From Astrocystis sublimbata (Eukaryota > Ascomycota > Sordariomycetes > Xylariales > Xylariaceae): 64,000 nt of DNA. Position numbers and translations under genes: made by a program. Shown here one piece after another: positions 48,075-60,182 of the stretch; position 1 is the stretch's first letter, and the number at the start of each line of letters is the position of its first letter. The notes beneath the pieces were generated by a model, which worked only from the letters and a program-made list of their open reading frames with translations, did no database searches and was not told the origin of the DNA. The DNA lies in the NCBI GenBank assembly GCA_022453515.1, contig JAJNNY010000008.1, positions 186,001 to 250,000 of the forward strand, in the 5' to 3' direction.

Positions 48075-49630
48075 TTACAGCTCTTCGTTTCCGTCGCATT
48101 GTTGCCACATGGAGACTTTCTTGACTTCAAGGGCTGGGTTCTTCCAGCTCGGGAACCAGCTATCTTGAGCATTCCAGAAATCCTTCTTGGCGTTGGGGCT
48201 GGCATCGAGCCAAGGCTTGCCACTCTTGGAGTCTTCAAACCACCCATTGGTGCCTCCAACTGCAACGTTGAGGATGAGGTAGAACTTTTGGTCGAAGGGG
48301 GCGTTCTTTCGTCCCGTCTGAGTCCACGGATCGCTGAGGCGTGTGCCGTTGCTGTTGGCTGCGGGGAAGTTACCGCGTTCCCAGAGGTACTGGTCGAAGT
48401 TGGTGTACAGGACTTGGAGTAAGCGCGAGTTGACATAGGTGAACAGGTATTTCTGAGACCACTCGAGTCCGAAGGTGTTGAAGCCGGCTGCGTAAGTAGT
48501 GTGTAAAGCCTCCCGCTTGACGTTCGTTCGCCACCAGGCATCCTAAAACCAGAATGTTAGTATCCGTCGCGTTACGAGACTCTCATTAGCCGGCGTAGCT
48601 TACAGTGGCTGGGTCGGGACCCCAATGAAGAGCCGACGATGCGATGTTGTTGCCTCCTTGACCGTATGATCGGTTGTTCCCGCGGCTCTCCAGGATGTCG
48701 ATTTCACCGCTCAGGGGCCAGGGCCCATATGTGTCTTCAACCGGCAACATCCAGATAGCGGGCCAGAGCCAGTCACCCTCTGGGAGCTTGGCGACTACTT
48801 CCACGCGTCCATACTTGATGGCGGCGCCTTTCTTGGTGTTGATGCGTCCTGATCTAGTCGGTGGCACGATGGTGGCATTGCCGGCAGTTGTGTTGGTTGC
48901 GGCAACACAGTCTGAGTAACGAGTCGAGGTACAAGTTCCGTCCTTCAAGAGGTTGATGACGTTGTCCTTGTTGATCAAAGCCGCGTCCTGGAGAGTGGGC
49001 TTAATGAATAGATGGCCGTTCTCTACATAGACGTTCTCGTCGGTATCCGTAGTCTGTTGGAACTCGCCGTTGCTAAGAGATGTGTTAGATCACGAAATCT
49101 TGCTTTCGGGAGATTAGTGCTGCGACGTACCCAAATCCACCGACTTGAACCTCCTTGGTCCAAACATTAGTGTCGAAGCTGCTGAAAGTGTCCTCAAGAA
49201 CAACGCAGTATTTGTGCTTGACAACACTCCGGATACCATCCCAGACAAGAATACCGGAGATTGCGAGTCCGACAAAGATACCAATAACAGGTAGAATGGT
49301 GACCCATTTCTCCTTGGGGTCTACTTTCTCTAGCCAAGGTTTCTCAACCTCGCCTTTCTTCACTCTTCGAGAGTGGAAGTAACGCTGCCCACGCGGTACC
49401 TCACCAAGCGCGCTGGAACCGTCAAAGCTCGATCCAGGACGAGAGATAGAGGGTGATGTGAAAGGGTTGAGACCGCCAGCTTGATGAGATCCATGAGGCT
49501 CAATCCGGTCGTCTCCGAAAGGACTTCTGTCTGTATTAGGTGTTCCAGGTCGCAGAGGCGTTCCGTTGGTAGTCGATGGAAAAGAGAAATTGCCCGCCAT
49601 TTGGCGGTTGCCGCCTTGGTCGTGCTCCAT
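48075..49630 (-). CDS. GH16 beta-glucanase/transglycosylase with N-terminal membrane anchor
   Basis: Probable beta-1,3(1,4)-glucan-active GH16 enzyme held in the plasma or secretory membrane. Exons 49630-49131, 49072-48604 and 48542-48075 give 478 residues. A cytosolic N-terminus of about 108 residues, rich in Ser, Pro and Gly, is followed by one transmembrane helix at about 110-130 (TILPVIGIFVGLAISGILVW) and then a lumenal catalytic domain: type II topology. The GH16 motif GEIDILES gives Glu290, Asp292 and Glu295. Other family landmarks are YGRVEVVAKLPEGDWLWPAI, SSALHWGP, NTFGLEWSQKYLFTYV and FYLILNVAVGGTNGW. This resembles bacterial-type and GNBP-like GH16 proteins of fungi rather than Crh; SKN1/KRE6-type proteins share the topology but are longer. 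It may take part in beta-glucan assembly (inference). Confidence 0.92.
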
Positions 49631-52600
49631 TGCACTCTCTGTCTTGCTGAGGGTTTTGACGAGCGGGGTTAAGAATGATTAATTCGAATAAGATACCGTG
49701 CCTGTATTAAAGCCAGGATTGTTCGTTGGTTGTCGGGGCGATGTCTTTATGTGAAGTGCTGGGATTTTGGCAAGTTGAATGGAAAGTCAACAACAACCAG
49801 TTGATACAAATATATCAAGAACATCCGTCTCAGTGGCAGGAAGAAGATTAAAAGTGACCCGTAAATATTGTGCTGTAGACCCAAGAAGAGCTCGATTGGA
49901 CTGTACCTGGCAATCTAGGTCGCAATGGCCTGCGCTTCGCTTTTTGGCCCATGAGCCCAGCTCTAGTTTAGCTTGCAAGGATTTGGTCGATCAATGATTT
50001 TCCCAGAAGCTGGACCTCTCTAGACCGGGCCGGGGGTCCCATGGCACAGTGTACACCTGAGCTAATCCGATCATGAACCTATCTGCTAGCCGCTATGGGC
50101 AGTGCATCCTGAATGCCTGAGAGCTTGAGGACCGGGTAACACATCATATCTACGTTATCATTACCACGCAGGTGTTTCTACACTTGTACATATATGAAGC
50201 CAATGCGACTTTCTTGTCCTAGACACTGATAAGAGTATTTTGGAGCCAGAGTGTACTCGTAGTTCATAGCTTAGATTTTAGCGGTTCGTAAGTTCATGCC
50301 ATCCAGCTCTAAACAAACTCGACGAGGAAGAAGAAGAAGAATACTTCTTTTCTCATTTCTAGATACTCAAGTTGATATATAGCAAGAAGGTATTCTGGAA
50401 TAGAGTCGACTTCAGAAATATGTAAGTATCGCGGAACGGCTACCATGTACCCAAGCGCTACGGATACCGGAACGCTAGGTCAGGGTCTGGTCAGGGGTCT
50501 GGTCAGCCCAGAGATGTACTATACAAGCTCACCGCAGCATTCCGATAGTAGCGCCGGAACGGCACTCGCTCAGTAAGTACTGTACTTACTTGAAGATAGC
50601 CCACCTCGTATCTGGCTTGAGCTAGAGGGCTGGGCGGCAAGCTTGGCGAGATGGGTGGAGCGGTTGGCGGTGGCTACTTCTAAAGTAGACTAGTAGTACA
50701 GTGTGTCATGTAGCGATGAATTATTCAAAGGAATCCAGCCTGCTGGGAGAGAACAAGCTGAGGCCTAAGTCGTGTCGCTACGTTGGTATCTCATCTGTCG
50801 TACACGTTCTCGCCAACAGCAGGGGAATGTCGTGAACGGCTGGACTTTATTGCAACGGCCACGCCGATATGCTCGGTTGGGCGGCGATTTCTGTGATGAG
50901 CTCTGCAAAGATGACCATCACGCTGCAGGTACGAATAATTACTGGTAATTCACACAGCAACAGATTTGCTCCAAGCTAGTGCTCCATCCTCCCAAGCCAT
51001 TGTCTCAGGTAGCTATTTCCCCCCTGAAAAGCCGCGGTGATGTGAGACCATTATACGCACTCCACGTTGGAGGTGATAGAAACTCTTTGTCACCTCCCGC
51101 GGGACTTTGTGTACTATGCACCCTAAATCTACAGTCACTCCCAGCCCTCTGGATATGGCGCGGATGGTACGGATGTGACCAGATTGTGGTTTTCAGGTAA
51201 GATAAAGAAAATACGCTGTTTGCGCACTACCTACCTACTGTAGGATCAATGTTGACTGTTACAGGCTAAGAGCCCGAAGTCTCTTTGTCTGCTTAGCTCA
51301 ATCAAATTGGGGCAGCCTACTGAATACCCAGAACACAATACAAATTTTCAGCTCCGAGATGATACAACAGGTATCAGATGAATAAGCAGCGCCTTTCAAA
51401 CAATGTGTAAACTGCGCATCTAAACGCTGAGCTGCTATGCTAAGTAGCAAACGATGTTGTGCTCAGCGTTACGCCTCTTTTGGGTGCTGTCACTGTTTAT
51501 ATCCAACCGAGCTTCCTGAAGCGTGTGGGGTCGCATGATACTTCCATCTAAAGTGCCTTATGAGGTAGCATCACCACCGAACCAAGTTGTCAGACGTGCA
51601 TCGCGATCCCCTGTATCGGCATCGCTTGCAGGAGTTGGGTAGTATCGGAGGACCTTTGGAGCTATACACAGCCCGGATACGAGCTTACCTCTGGTCACTA
51701 GGCTAATCCTGCATACAACACATGAATTTCAACGTCTTGTGGGCTGCAGCTTACCTTAAGGGAGGATGTCGTGGCTTGAAGTTTACGCGACCGCGGTTGT
51801 ATTGCTTATCTTCTACCCTACCGCCCTATGTACAGCTTACCGCATCTCTTCGATGCTTATTGTAGACATCCATCATCTCCACCAATTTCCCCCCTCATAG
51901 GCTCTCGTTCCATCGATACATGTCAATCGTTGACGCACGAATCATTACTTATTGCCGCACCAGCGCATTAGACTCGGGCGAAGGTGACGGAATATCGGGT
52001 CTTATCCAACGTGAACTTACGTATAAGAAATGGCCCGGTCCTTTTGAGGTATGCAAGTCAGATGGATTCCGATGTCAACCTGTTACACAACATATCGTAC
52101 CTCGTACCCGACTAAAATGCGAGTCAGTACTCGTCGGGTACTGCCGACATGCCGCTTTATTTCCTTCAGGTCGACATTGCGAATGCACCGTTGGCTTTAT
52201 TCTCGAGTCAGCTTCCGTGTTTCTTTATCGTGCGAGCAAGCTCACCACTAGCACGGAAGACATCTCAGCGTCATGGACGTCAAAGGTGTAAGGATGAGGT
52301 AGAGCTTATCATCGCACTCTGGTGGACGATAAACTCGCTAGCCAGACTAAGATGACTAGCATAGGTAATCACGCTTAAGTGGATGGCTATCTATCCGACA
52401 ATCTTCCCGCTGGCACCTAGCTCAGGTTAAGGTCAGGTTAAGGAGCAATACGGCCGCTGTTTGGGCACTAAGCAGGCGCGAGCATCGGCCTGTTTCAGTC
52501 GATCTAGAAATACACTAGGAAACGCGGACTATATCAGTAGTTCCCGTGTGCTTAGTCTTTACTTACTTTGATAGCAATAAGTGTACGAGTATACACTGTA

Positions 52601-55600
52601 CGAGTAGATATTGATTAGGTACTTAAACACTGTGGTCGTTCATTGTCTCATTAGCTCTGAAAATTCAATTAAAGTCGAACTCTTTAGCATGTTGAATCAA
52701 GGCAAATATCCCGTATTCTTGAATCGTCAAGTGAACTAGCCAGCATGTATTGGAGGTTAGTGAGACTACCACGTATCTTGCGAACCACACTACCGGGACA
52801 TGCCGTCTATCATGCTTGAACTTCATGTATGTCTTCGTCATAGATATATTTCGTAAACTAGCGTCGCAAATACAGTTCCGTCGTGAATTATCAGTTTAGG
52901 ATGCAACCAAGCGAAAGTGAAATGTGGACTCTCAAACGCTTGCTATGTAAAGAATTCTAAGTGAGAGAGAGTTGTTTCTGTCATGCTACTCATACGGTCA
53001 TTACTCTTGGTGCTTCAGTCACAAGTTGAGGATCAGAGAAATGAGGGTAAGAGTATCGAGGATACCGGGAGCGGAGGAAATGCGTTTGATAGACGGGTAT
53101 GTTCGTAGTATTTCGTTAAGGCATTTAGATAGTATATGGATTCAATACGTGATACCATCGTGGATGACATTGTCAGCGACATTGGCGGATTTACCTGATT
53201 CTGCTTTTACACTCACTCTGCTTTCCTCATGTCACAGCTCGTAGTAAACTTGCCATGCACTGGACATCATAAGGTGCCCTAAAGATTTTTGAAACCCTTT
53301 GGACACAGAAGGGAGTCAAATAGTTCCGTTCTTTGAAACAGTTTCGTAAGCCACTAGAAAATAAGGGATACAATGTCGCTTGTAGAATAAATACGAGAAG
53401 CAGACGACTCTGCAACAATAAATGTTATCTGAACAACTATTACCCGTTACACTACTGCGTTACAAGACCTTCAAATATGACCATGCACTCGCTCGAAGTT
53501 GCTGATAAATGCTGTTACGCAGTTCAGAGCCAATCACGTAAATTACTATTACAACAAATCAGGTGTCCTCTGGGAAAACAGGCATCGCTTGATGGAGAGT
53601 GGTTTCGGTATTGGAGACTTGATCCTGAAACATAGATGTATTATATTTTCAGGCTCTCCTATCACCAAGCGGAAGTATATATAACGGGAAACCCCATTGA
53701 TTAGTAGTTGATACATCCACGTGTACTTTACAACTCGAATCCTACTGTATATCAACAATATAATACATTTGATTATAAGTGGAAGGGTGGGCTGCCGACT
53801 CCTAGTATTTGCATATAAGTCCGTAGTATGCGGTTATCATTAGAAGAATGGGAAGTTTTAAAACCAGACTATCTGATGATGACACCTGGTAAATTCATAC
53901 ACCTCAGTCTTCTGACTCGACTTTCTGTACGTTTCGCGTGCCCAGTCGTCAGTGACAAAACCACTAGACAACCTTATCCCTGTGCCGAAGGGAAAGGTTG
54001 ATGTTTCTTGGATGTCAGTACTGAGAAATGCTTCGGACAATATAATGGTCTTACGCTAATAATGATGGTGTTAAGAGTTTCAAAGTTGTAACATGCGCCC
54101 GTTCACAACGAGAGCAACATAGTTGAATATATACCTTCTCAAATGCCTCATGAAGCCAGCAGGTGGAGTGGTAGGTATATGACTGCCACCATGATGTAGT
54201 AACTACTCTACTCCTATGATGTGAACAAATTGCTCAACAGCGCTGTGTTGTCAAGGATTCAAAGAGCTGCACAATCCTCAGGCACTGGTCTATCCGGATC
54301 CGTTGTCATAATCGCGTGTGTTGAGAAGTCAAGTCTGCAAGAAGCTTACGATGCTATCGTCCTTAGGATGCCTCGGTCCCTGAGTTTGACTCCTCGGATG
54401 GGTCTAAGGGGTAGGTCTTGAGTATGCGATCCTGACTAACAAGAATATGAATCTATCCAATACTGCAATAGTCATCCTCCTTTCATAAGAAATATGAAGA
54501 CAGGCACTGATTGTTTGATTGGTACCAGCCATGACAACAGTGGCATACGGACCAATGCACATACATCAAGTATATAGCAGTCAGAACTATCTACTTGATC
54601 GAGAACCCTTAGCATCATTTCGACGATGCGTAATAACAGAGTAAAGGATTACGTAGCTCTTGTGACCACTCAGTGTTCACCCGATAATTAGACGGTCTGT
54701 CCCAGAGGCTGAGCCTGAGCCAGTGAAGTTGTTATCATGCAATAACAACAATTTTTATCTACATATCTACCTACTAAGTACATCACCCAAGTGCTGTCGG
54801 GTATACTTTCATGATTTATTGTTACTGAAATCTATGTAGGCATTAGTTTTATGGCAATAGCTGGTCCGCTGAGTGCCACATGATACAAGCTACCTACCTG
54901 GGAAGTAATGCACCATTTGTTTCCCAAGTAGCTGAAAGCAAATATGGTGCACTTTTAGTCACGGTTCCTGACCTGACTATGCTCATCAATGGTTCTGATG
55001 ATGCAGAGTCAGAATAATTGACATAAGCATTGAGTCTGGACGTTTTCACACGTTAATCAATAGTTATACCCACGTAGTCACTCACTGGTGAGTTAAGAAT
55101 AACAGCACAACCCGCAACATAAAAAGCATTGCCCTGAATCATCGGAAAGTCTTCAGATCCGACATTTATCTACTCCTCATCCCGATCATGAACAGCTTGA
55201 GTCCGACGTAGTAGTAGACGGAGATGGCTGTGTATTTAACCTCCACGAGTGCCCCGGTGAAGAAATGCGCGGGGGCCAGGCTGGGAATGCTAAGAATAAT
55301 GCAACCTAATAATACATCCTTATAGCCACCTACCCTAGCAGAGTAGTAAATGCGATGAATACGAGTACCGAACCAGTGTCATAGATGAGACGTTATCATT
55401 ACCTGACGTCGCAGTCTTGGTTAGCGATTACAATGCCACATATGCATGGTCCTTCCCCCCCATTTTGGGATTGCGCGGCTGGAGTTGCATTTGGGGATGA
55501 TAGTTCCTTATGTGTTGATCCTCATAACTTGGCTGCTTTAATATGGGAGCTCACTTGCTACATATCTCCCGTCATTGTGTATTTTGTCCTGTTCCATGTT

Positions 55601-56878
55601 ATGGTTGTATTGGCAATCGCATGCGAGCGATCAGTACCACGAGAGACTCAGACTAGAATAGAAGCTATGGAGACCATCAACGCTTTTGGTATGGGAAACC
55701 ATGAAGGCATCTGATGCTTACTGCAAATCATTTCCTTATATCACTAGCACTTAAGAACTTGATGATGACACTTCGACGGGTGCTCCCACATAATGCTAAG
55801 TATCACAAGAATCCATAAGCTCGCAAGACGACACTATTAAGAATTTAGAGATTGAAATGAGGAAAAGATTGTATTGATTGAAAATGTATGCCAATTGTTT
55901 CCGCCAGATAAAGACCATCTGTAATATGAAAACGCCATTGAGTATGCCCGTAATCCAACTCCAGTGTTGCCCACCCGACCGTTTGTGCAAATGATCAAAA
56001 GGCATGAGAACAAAAGAAAGTCAGGAGTGAACTCCAATGAAGGACAGAAGAGAAGAGAAGAAAAAGAAAGACAGAATTCCGTGCCCCTTTCCGACACCGT
56101 TACGCCTTGAACCGCCTCCCCATGAATCCAAAAGGAACCGACCAGAAACCAAAACCAAAACCCAAATCTATCCGCTCTATGTCTGACCCAAGTCTAATAG
56201 TGTCTGTGAAGACATGCATCCTTCTATGTCTATGCCCCATGTCTATCGTCTATTTCTATTTCGAGCGCCGCGCTATGCAGTGTTTACTATGCTGTGCTGG
56301 AGTACTGGTGGGCGTGTTGTGTTGTTCCCGTTTCTCGGTGTATGGCAAAGTATGCCTTGCTAAGGTAAGCAAGCAGGCAAAGCCATGGGTCCGTTGAAAA
56401 GGAAAACCCAGCCGTCCGGATCCGAGGGGAAAGGATCACGAATGAGAAAACGAATTAGGAAAAAACAAGCGACCAATGGGAATGAATCCGTACGCCTTGG
56501 AAAGGAAAGCACCGCCGTAACAAAAATATCAGAGATGTAATAGGAAAATGGGTAAGGGGGAATTTTGACAAATGAGAAATCGCGACAGCCCGATCTAGGC
56601 GAATGAATGAATGAGAGATTGCTGCAAGGTCCCAGTTCCTAACAATCCTTCGGCCCCGATCGTAGTGCGTAGCAGTGGTATTACAGTACATGCCTGTTTA
56701 AGAGATTCGCGACGAAACACATGTCAGCACTGATTGGGTCGGTTAGGCTGAGTGCGAAGTTCTAGGTAGTTGTCCGCCAATGAATGGACAGCGCTCTGCT
56801 TTGCTGGAATGTCACCCTGTCCAGTCCTGCGGGATCTTTTGGGGTCTGACAAGAAAAGATCCTGGAGCGGGACTTTCC
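49631..56878. other. Seven-kilobase gene-poor region
   Basis: The largest gap in the window. It holds the promoter of the GH16 gene and no convincing complete gene. Open frames at 50979-51200, 51920-52291 (123 codons from a true ATG), 52972-53244, 53333-53758, 54221-54421 and 55385-55714 lack recognised motifs. A GAA-rich tract lies near 50321-50341. Small direct repeats occur at about 50480-50510 (GGTCTGGTCA) and 52425-52442. TACCTA/TAGGTA motifs occur at about 51225, 54768 and 54891. A possible membrane-protein exon pair near 55.2 kb is listed separately. Much of 50-55 kb looks AT-rich by eye, but base composition was not computed. Confidence 0.45.
55166..55392 (-). pseudogene. Possible remnant of a membrane-protein gene (last two exons)
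   Basis: Joining 55392-55334 to 55289-55166 across a 44-nt GTAGGT...TTCTTAG intron gives a sensible hydrophobic C-terminus: SVLVFIAFTTLLG runs into IPSLAPAHFFTGALVEV and ends YYYVGLKLFMIGMRSR before TAA. The upstream end of the first piece hits TAA, TGA and TAA in the same frame within 10 bases, and no acceptor site lies between, so no full gene can be built. It may be a decayed fragment or chance. The family is not recognised. Confidence 0.28.
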
Positions 56879-57313
56879 TCATGGGACTGAATAGTTGATG
56901 TCCACAATCGTGGACGCAGTGACAGATCTACGAGGACTCGGGGGCGGAGTCGGTACATTCGGTCGCGGGCCCACGGGACCGGGACGGCGAGGACCGGGGC
57001 TGGGTGGTGGGTTGGGGTAAGGAAGCTGATGCTGCGGGCCACTGTTGCCGCTGCCGCTCTGTTGGAACAGGTGATGGCGAGGACTTGGTGGTGGGGTGAG
57101 AACGGGAGGGTGAGGCGGCAATGGCGATGGGCGTAGAGGACCTGGCGTTGGTGGTCGTGGTGGGTGGGGCAGAGCAATTGGCTTGCTTTGAATCGAGGAT
57201 GAAGCCGTCCTCGTCGATCGGCTATCGAAAAGTGGCTGCTTGCCGGCGATGGAAGGAGCATCCGAGAGCCGATGAGCCAATTCATGCTGGAAGCGAGGCG
57301 AGAGGATCGCCAT
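56879..57313 (-). CDS. Proline-rich protein with PPPSP repeats
   Basis: Single-exon gene of 144 residues from the ATG at 57313. The first 50 residues are ordinary (MAILSPRFQHELAHRLSDAP). The rest is dominated by proline, with three PPPSP-containing units (TPPPSPRHH, NPPPSPGPR, TPPPSPRRS) and PRRPGPVGPRP. It ends TIVDINYSVP. There is no signal peptide or membrane helix. It is probably an intrinsically disordered, SH3- or WW-binding cytoplasmic protein (inference). The neighbouring minus-strand genes are unrelated. Confidence 0.62.
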   Translation of the reverse strand: MAILSPRFQHELAHRLSDAPSIAGKQPLFDSRSTRTASSSIQSKPIALPHPPRPPTPGPLRPSPLPPHPPVLTPPPSPRHHLFQQSGSGNSGPQHQLPYPNPPPSPGPRRPGPVGPRPNVPTPPPSPRRSVTASTIVDINYSVP

Positions 57314-58451
57314 TGTGTCTTGAGGTTACTTGGGATTTCTATGCTGCTGGCTGTTTCAAAAGCTGGGTTGATAAGCGAGTGATGGATGTTTGATATAGCT
57401 GGTATGTCGAGTTGTGGTGATGAACGAGTGATCTCAACAAAGACCGGCAAAGGCATCCGAACAACGAACTGTTATATAGATCTCGAGACAAAGCTTCGAC
57501 ATCACGACGATGGGGTTTCATCGTAGCTGCTGAGTACTAATTCGTCCAAATTTTTCGAGACAGGCAGAAGTCATCGCCTGCATAATCCTTCATTCCGTCA
57601 TCTAGACGGCCGCGGGGGTGTGTTGGGTGCATCTAAGTCACTTTAGTTAGAACATAACTCGATACTTGAAGCTTCAATAGCTCATTGTGGTCGAAAGCGG
57701 AAATCCTGCGCCTTGTTTCTGCCATACTGCGGTCAGGCATCTGCAGAAAGGAACACCGGGGTGGAAGGATGCTTGAATTGTTGTCGAGTTCTGGTCCTGA
57801 GTAGGCTTATCTCGGTGTTGAGATCTGATTATAGAAACCAACAAGGAACGACAGGACCGAATATGGGGCGAATATGTCACAATAAACGGACGGCGTCACA
57901 AGACGACATAGTCTCTGGACAGGATCTGCGGGGATACACGGTTGCAATACGATCACGAGACTCAGCGAAGAGAATGAGAAGGCATCTGTCATGGCGCTTG
58001 CGCCTAGGCTGACTCAGTTACCGGGCAAGTCGAGTATCACAAAAATCAGGCAATTAGGCAATTAGGTTGCATCACTGAGAAGGACGATGGTAAGTGAGCA
58101 ATAAATAGCAAGTCAAGTCAAGACAATCGTGGAACTATTTTAGTTACTGACAATAAACTGATGCACCTGGAAGTGTCTGGGTAGCTACCTGGCTAGCTTT
58201 TAGTTGTAATACAACTCGTCAACAAGACCGGCCAGCACTGCTGTGCAAATGGGGGTACAGCCGCGACAATCCGGCAGCTGAACCGACGTGGGCGTCATCT
58301 TCATAGACCTTCACAGCCGCGCTAAGCGCGATGGGGGGGTTTCAGTTGTACCATCCTGCAGGCCGCAGCCTTGCCCCCAGCGGCAGTGCGTAGGACGAAT
58401 GAGACGACAAGTGGAGCGGCAGCTGGTGGTGAAGGCTGACAAAGACGTAGA
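57314..58451. other. Intergenic, no gene recognised
   Basis: About 1.1 kb between the proline-rich gene (its promoter) and the 3' end of the cupin gene, both on the minus strand. Open frames at 57339-57521 and 57674-58012 show no features. Confidence 0.5.
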
Positions 58452-59278
58452 TCAAGCCAGCCAAGCGTCATCTAGGGCCTTGTGTTGTGGCGCCGGTGAT
58501 TGACTGCCCTCGATAGGGACCTGGTTGGGACCAGAAGCCACAACTACGCCGAGGACGCGAACCCATTTATCCGTGCGATTGGATAGTCTGTATTCCTTTA
58601 TTAGTATTTATTGATCGCTACAGCCCTCTTCAAGGTTTCGATGTGCAATGGCCGCCTCCAGTGGGCAAGCATAATCCGGCAACTTACGCATGCATGATTC
58701 CTCGTTGCACGACGACCTCACCTGTGTTGCAGTGAGTCACCTTGGGTTCGCCATAGCCAGTTGTGCTATCGAAGGAACATTGGGGAGTCAAGAGAGTCAG
58801 AGTCCCATGTATCACAATGAGATAGTCCGTCGACGTGGTACGGTGCTGCGATACCAGTTAGTCGATGAGCCTCGCGGACTTGACAGAATGCGTACCATGA
58901 CTCCCTCTGAGTTGGGTGCAACATCCAGGTAATACATATTGATCCCACCTGGCAGCACAATGCCAAAGCCCGGAACATCGTGGAGCGCGATGCTTCCCCT
59001 AAACCCCCTGTTAGCACTCGTTTTGGACATGACATGATTAACAGCCATGGTAGATAGACACACACTCACGATCCGTCATTGCTAGTGGGAACCGCCTCCT
59101 GCGTTGCCACGCGAGCTCGGACAAGTGAGCCGTCTAAGATTGGTTCGAGGTCGAGAGTCTCATCAAGGACTTCAACAGCGGGCTCAGCCTTCGCGTTAGC
59201 AGCATCGGAAGCTGCGATGGGGAGATTCGAGGCGACTATGCGCCTTGGGGCCTGGAGGGACGTGGTTTTCGAAGCCAT
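58452..59278 (-). CDS. Cupin-domain protein (small, single cupin)
   Basis: Small beta-barrel protein of the RmlC-like cupin fold; substrate unknown. Four exons, 59278-59070, 58998-58896, 58845-58688 and 58587-58452, keep phase and give 201 residues. Cupin motif 1 is partly degenerate: MHRTTSTDYLIVIHG has His105, but the second His is Thr107 and the Glu position is Asp111. Motif 2, GEVVVQRGIMHALSN, keeps His156 and Asn160 and spans the last intron, which supports that junction. HRT...DY is common in fungal members of this group, some of which lie in secondary-metabolite clusters, but no cluster is seen here. The exon 2 acceptor may be TTTAG, or an AACAG nine bases upstream; both stay in frame. 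It ends KALDDAWLA. Confidence 0.87.
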
Positions 59279-60182
59279 TGTGTTGGGACGTTCTACTAAG
59301 GATTGGGGTGTGCGAGATTTGATGTATGTGTAGAGTGAGTGCTGAGGTGACACGTTTCTGAGGAAGAGTAACACATCATATTGGAATCTGGCACAGTATC
59401 TTGGTGAGACTTTATATGCGATATGAGCCCATCGTGTAGAGACAAGAAAAGGCCCATAGCATCGCTGTCACTGAAATGATTACTTCAGCTTGATGACAAA
59501 CGCAAGAAGATATCTTAACGCCCGAAAGGCTACCATGGCAAGACACCAGTGTCATCTTGACCAGAGCGTTCACGATGGTCCTGGCATGCTGGTTGTTTCG
59601 ATCCATCGTCCATGATTGCTGCGCTGAGTGCTTCGCATGGAATTGGCGGGTGATCAATTGCCCGGCGCCTTCAGCTGGTCCTTGTTACCAAGACACTAAC
59701 GGCACAACTTGACAGCGGCTCTTTGTTCAGACTCCACCTCAAGCCACGAATTGCCTTAGCCTGACCCTGACCTGGTCGTGCTCCAGGGCTCGCGCAAGCT
59801 GATTAGTAACTCAGGTGAAACAAACATGCGTGCCCACGTTTGCAATTAAGGTTAGAACCTGGACGGAGACTAATTAGAGTCCAGTTCCCTTTGATTATTT
59901 TGTACATAGCCTCTCAAACCAGGGCTGCTTATTAAAATTGGCGCGCAAATGGGCATACGTACAAGAAGTGGGAAAATGAAATCCCGCTTGGTGTTGACCG
60001 GCCGCTCCCTGTCCGTCCCATTGTTCACGTCAGCCATGTACGGGCGAGCCGTAGGCTTTCGCCTTCTCTTCATCGCGAAAGCACCACCACTTCGACTTCG
60101 GCGCACGCATAGTAAATGTCCAGGAACGAAACTAGTGCCTCCTCCTTGGAAAACCCGTCGCTTGCCCAGTGACATTTCCTCT
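59279..60182. other. Intergenic: cupin promoter and SR-protein 3' region
   Basis: About 0.9 kb. No gene was recognised; an open frame at 59412-59657 has no features. The 60-61 kb open frames on the opposite strand are shadows of the SR protein's Arg/Ser and Gly repeats. Confidence 0.5.
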
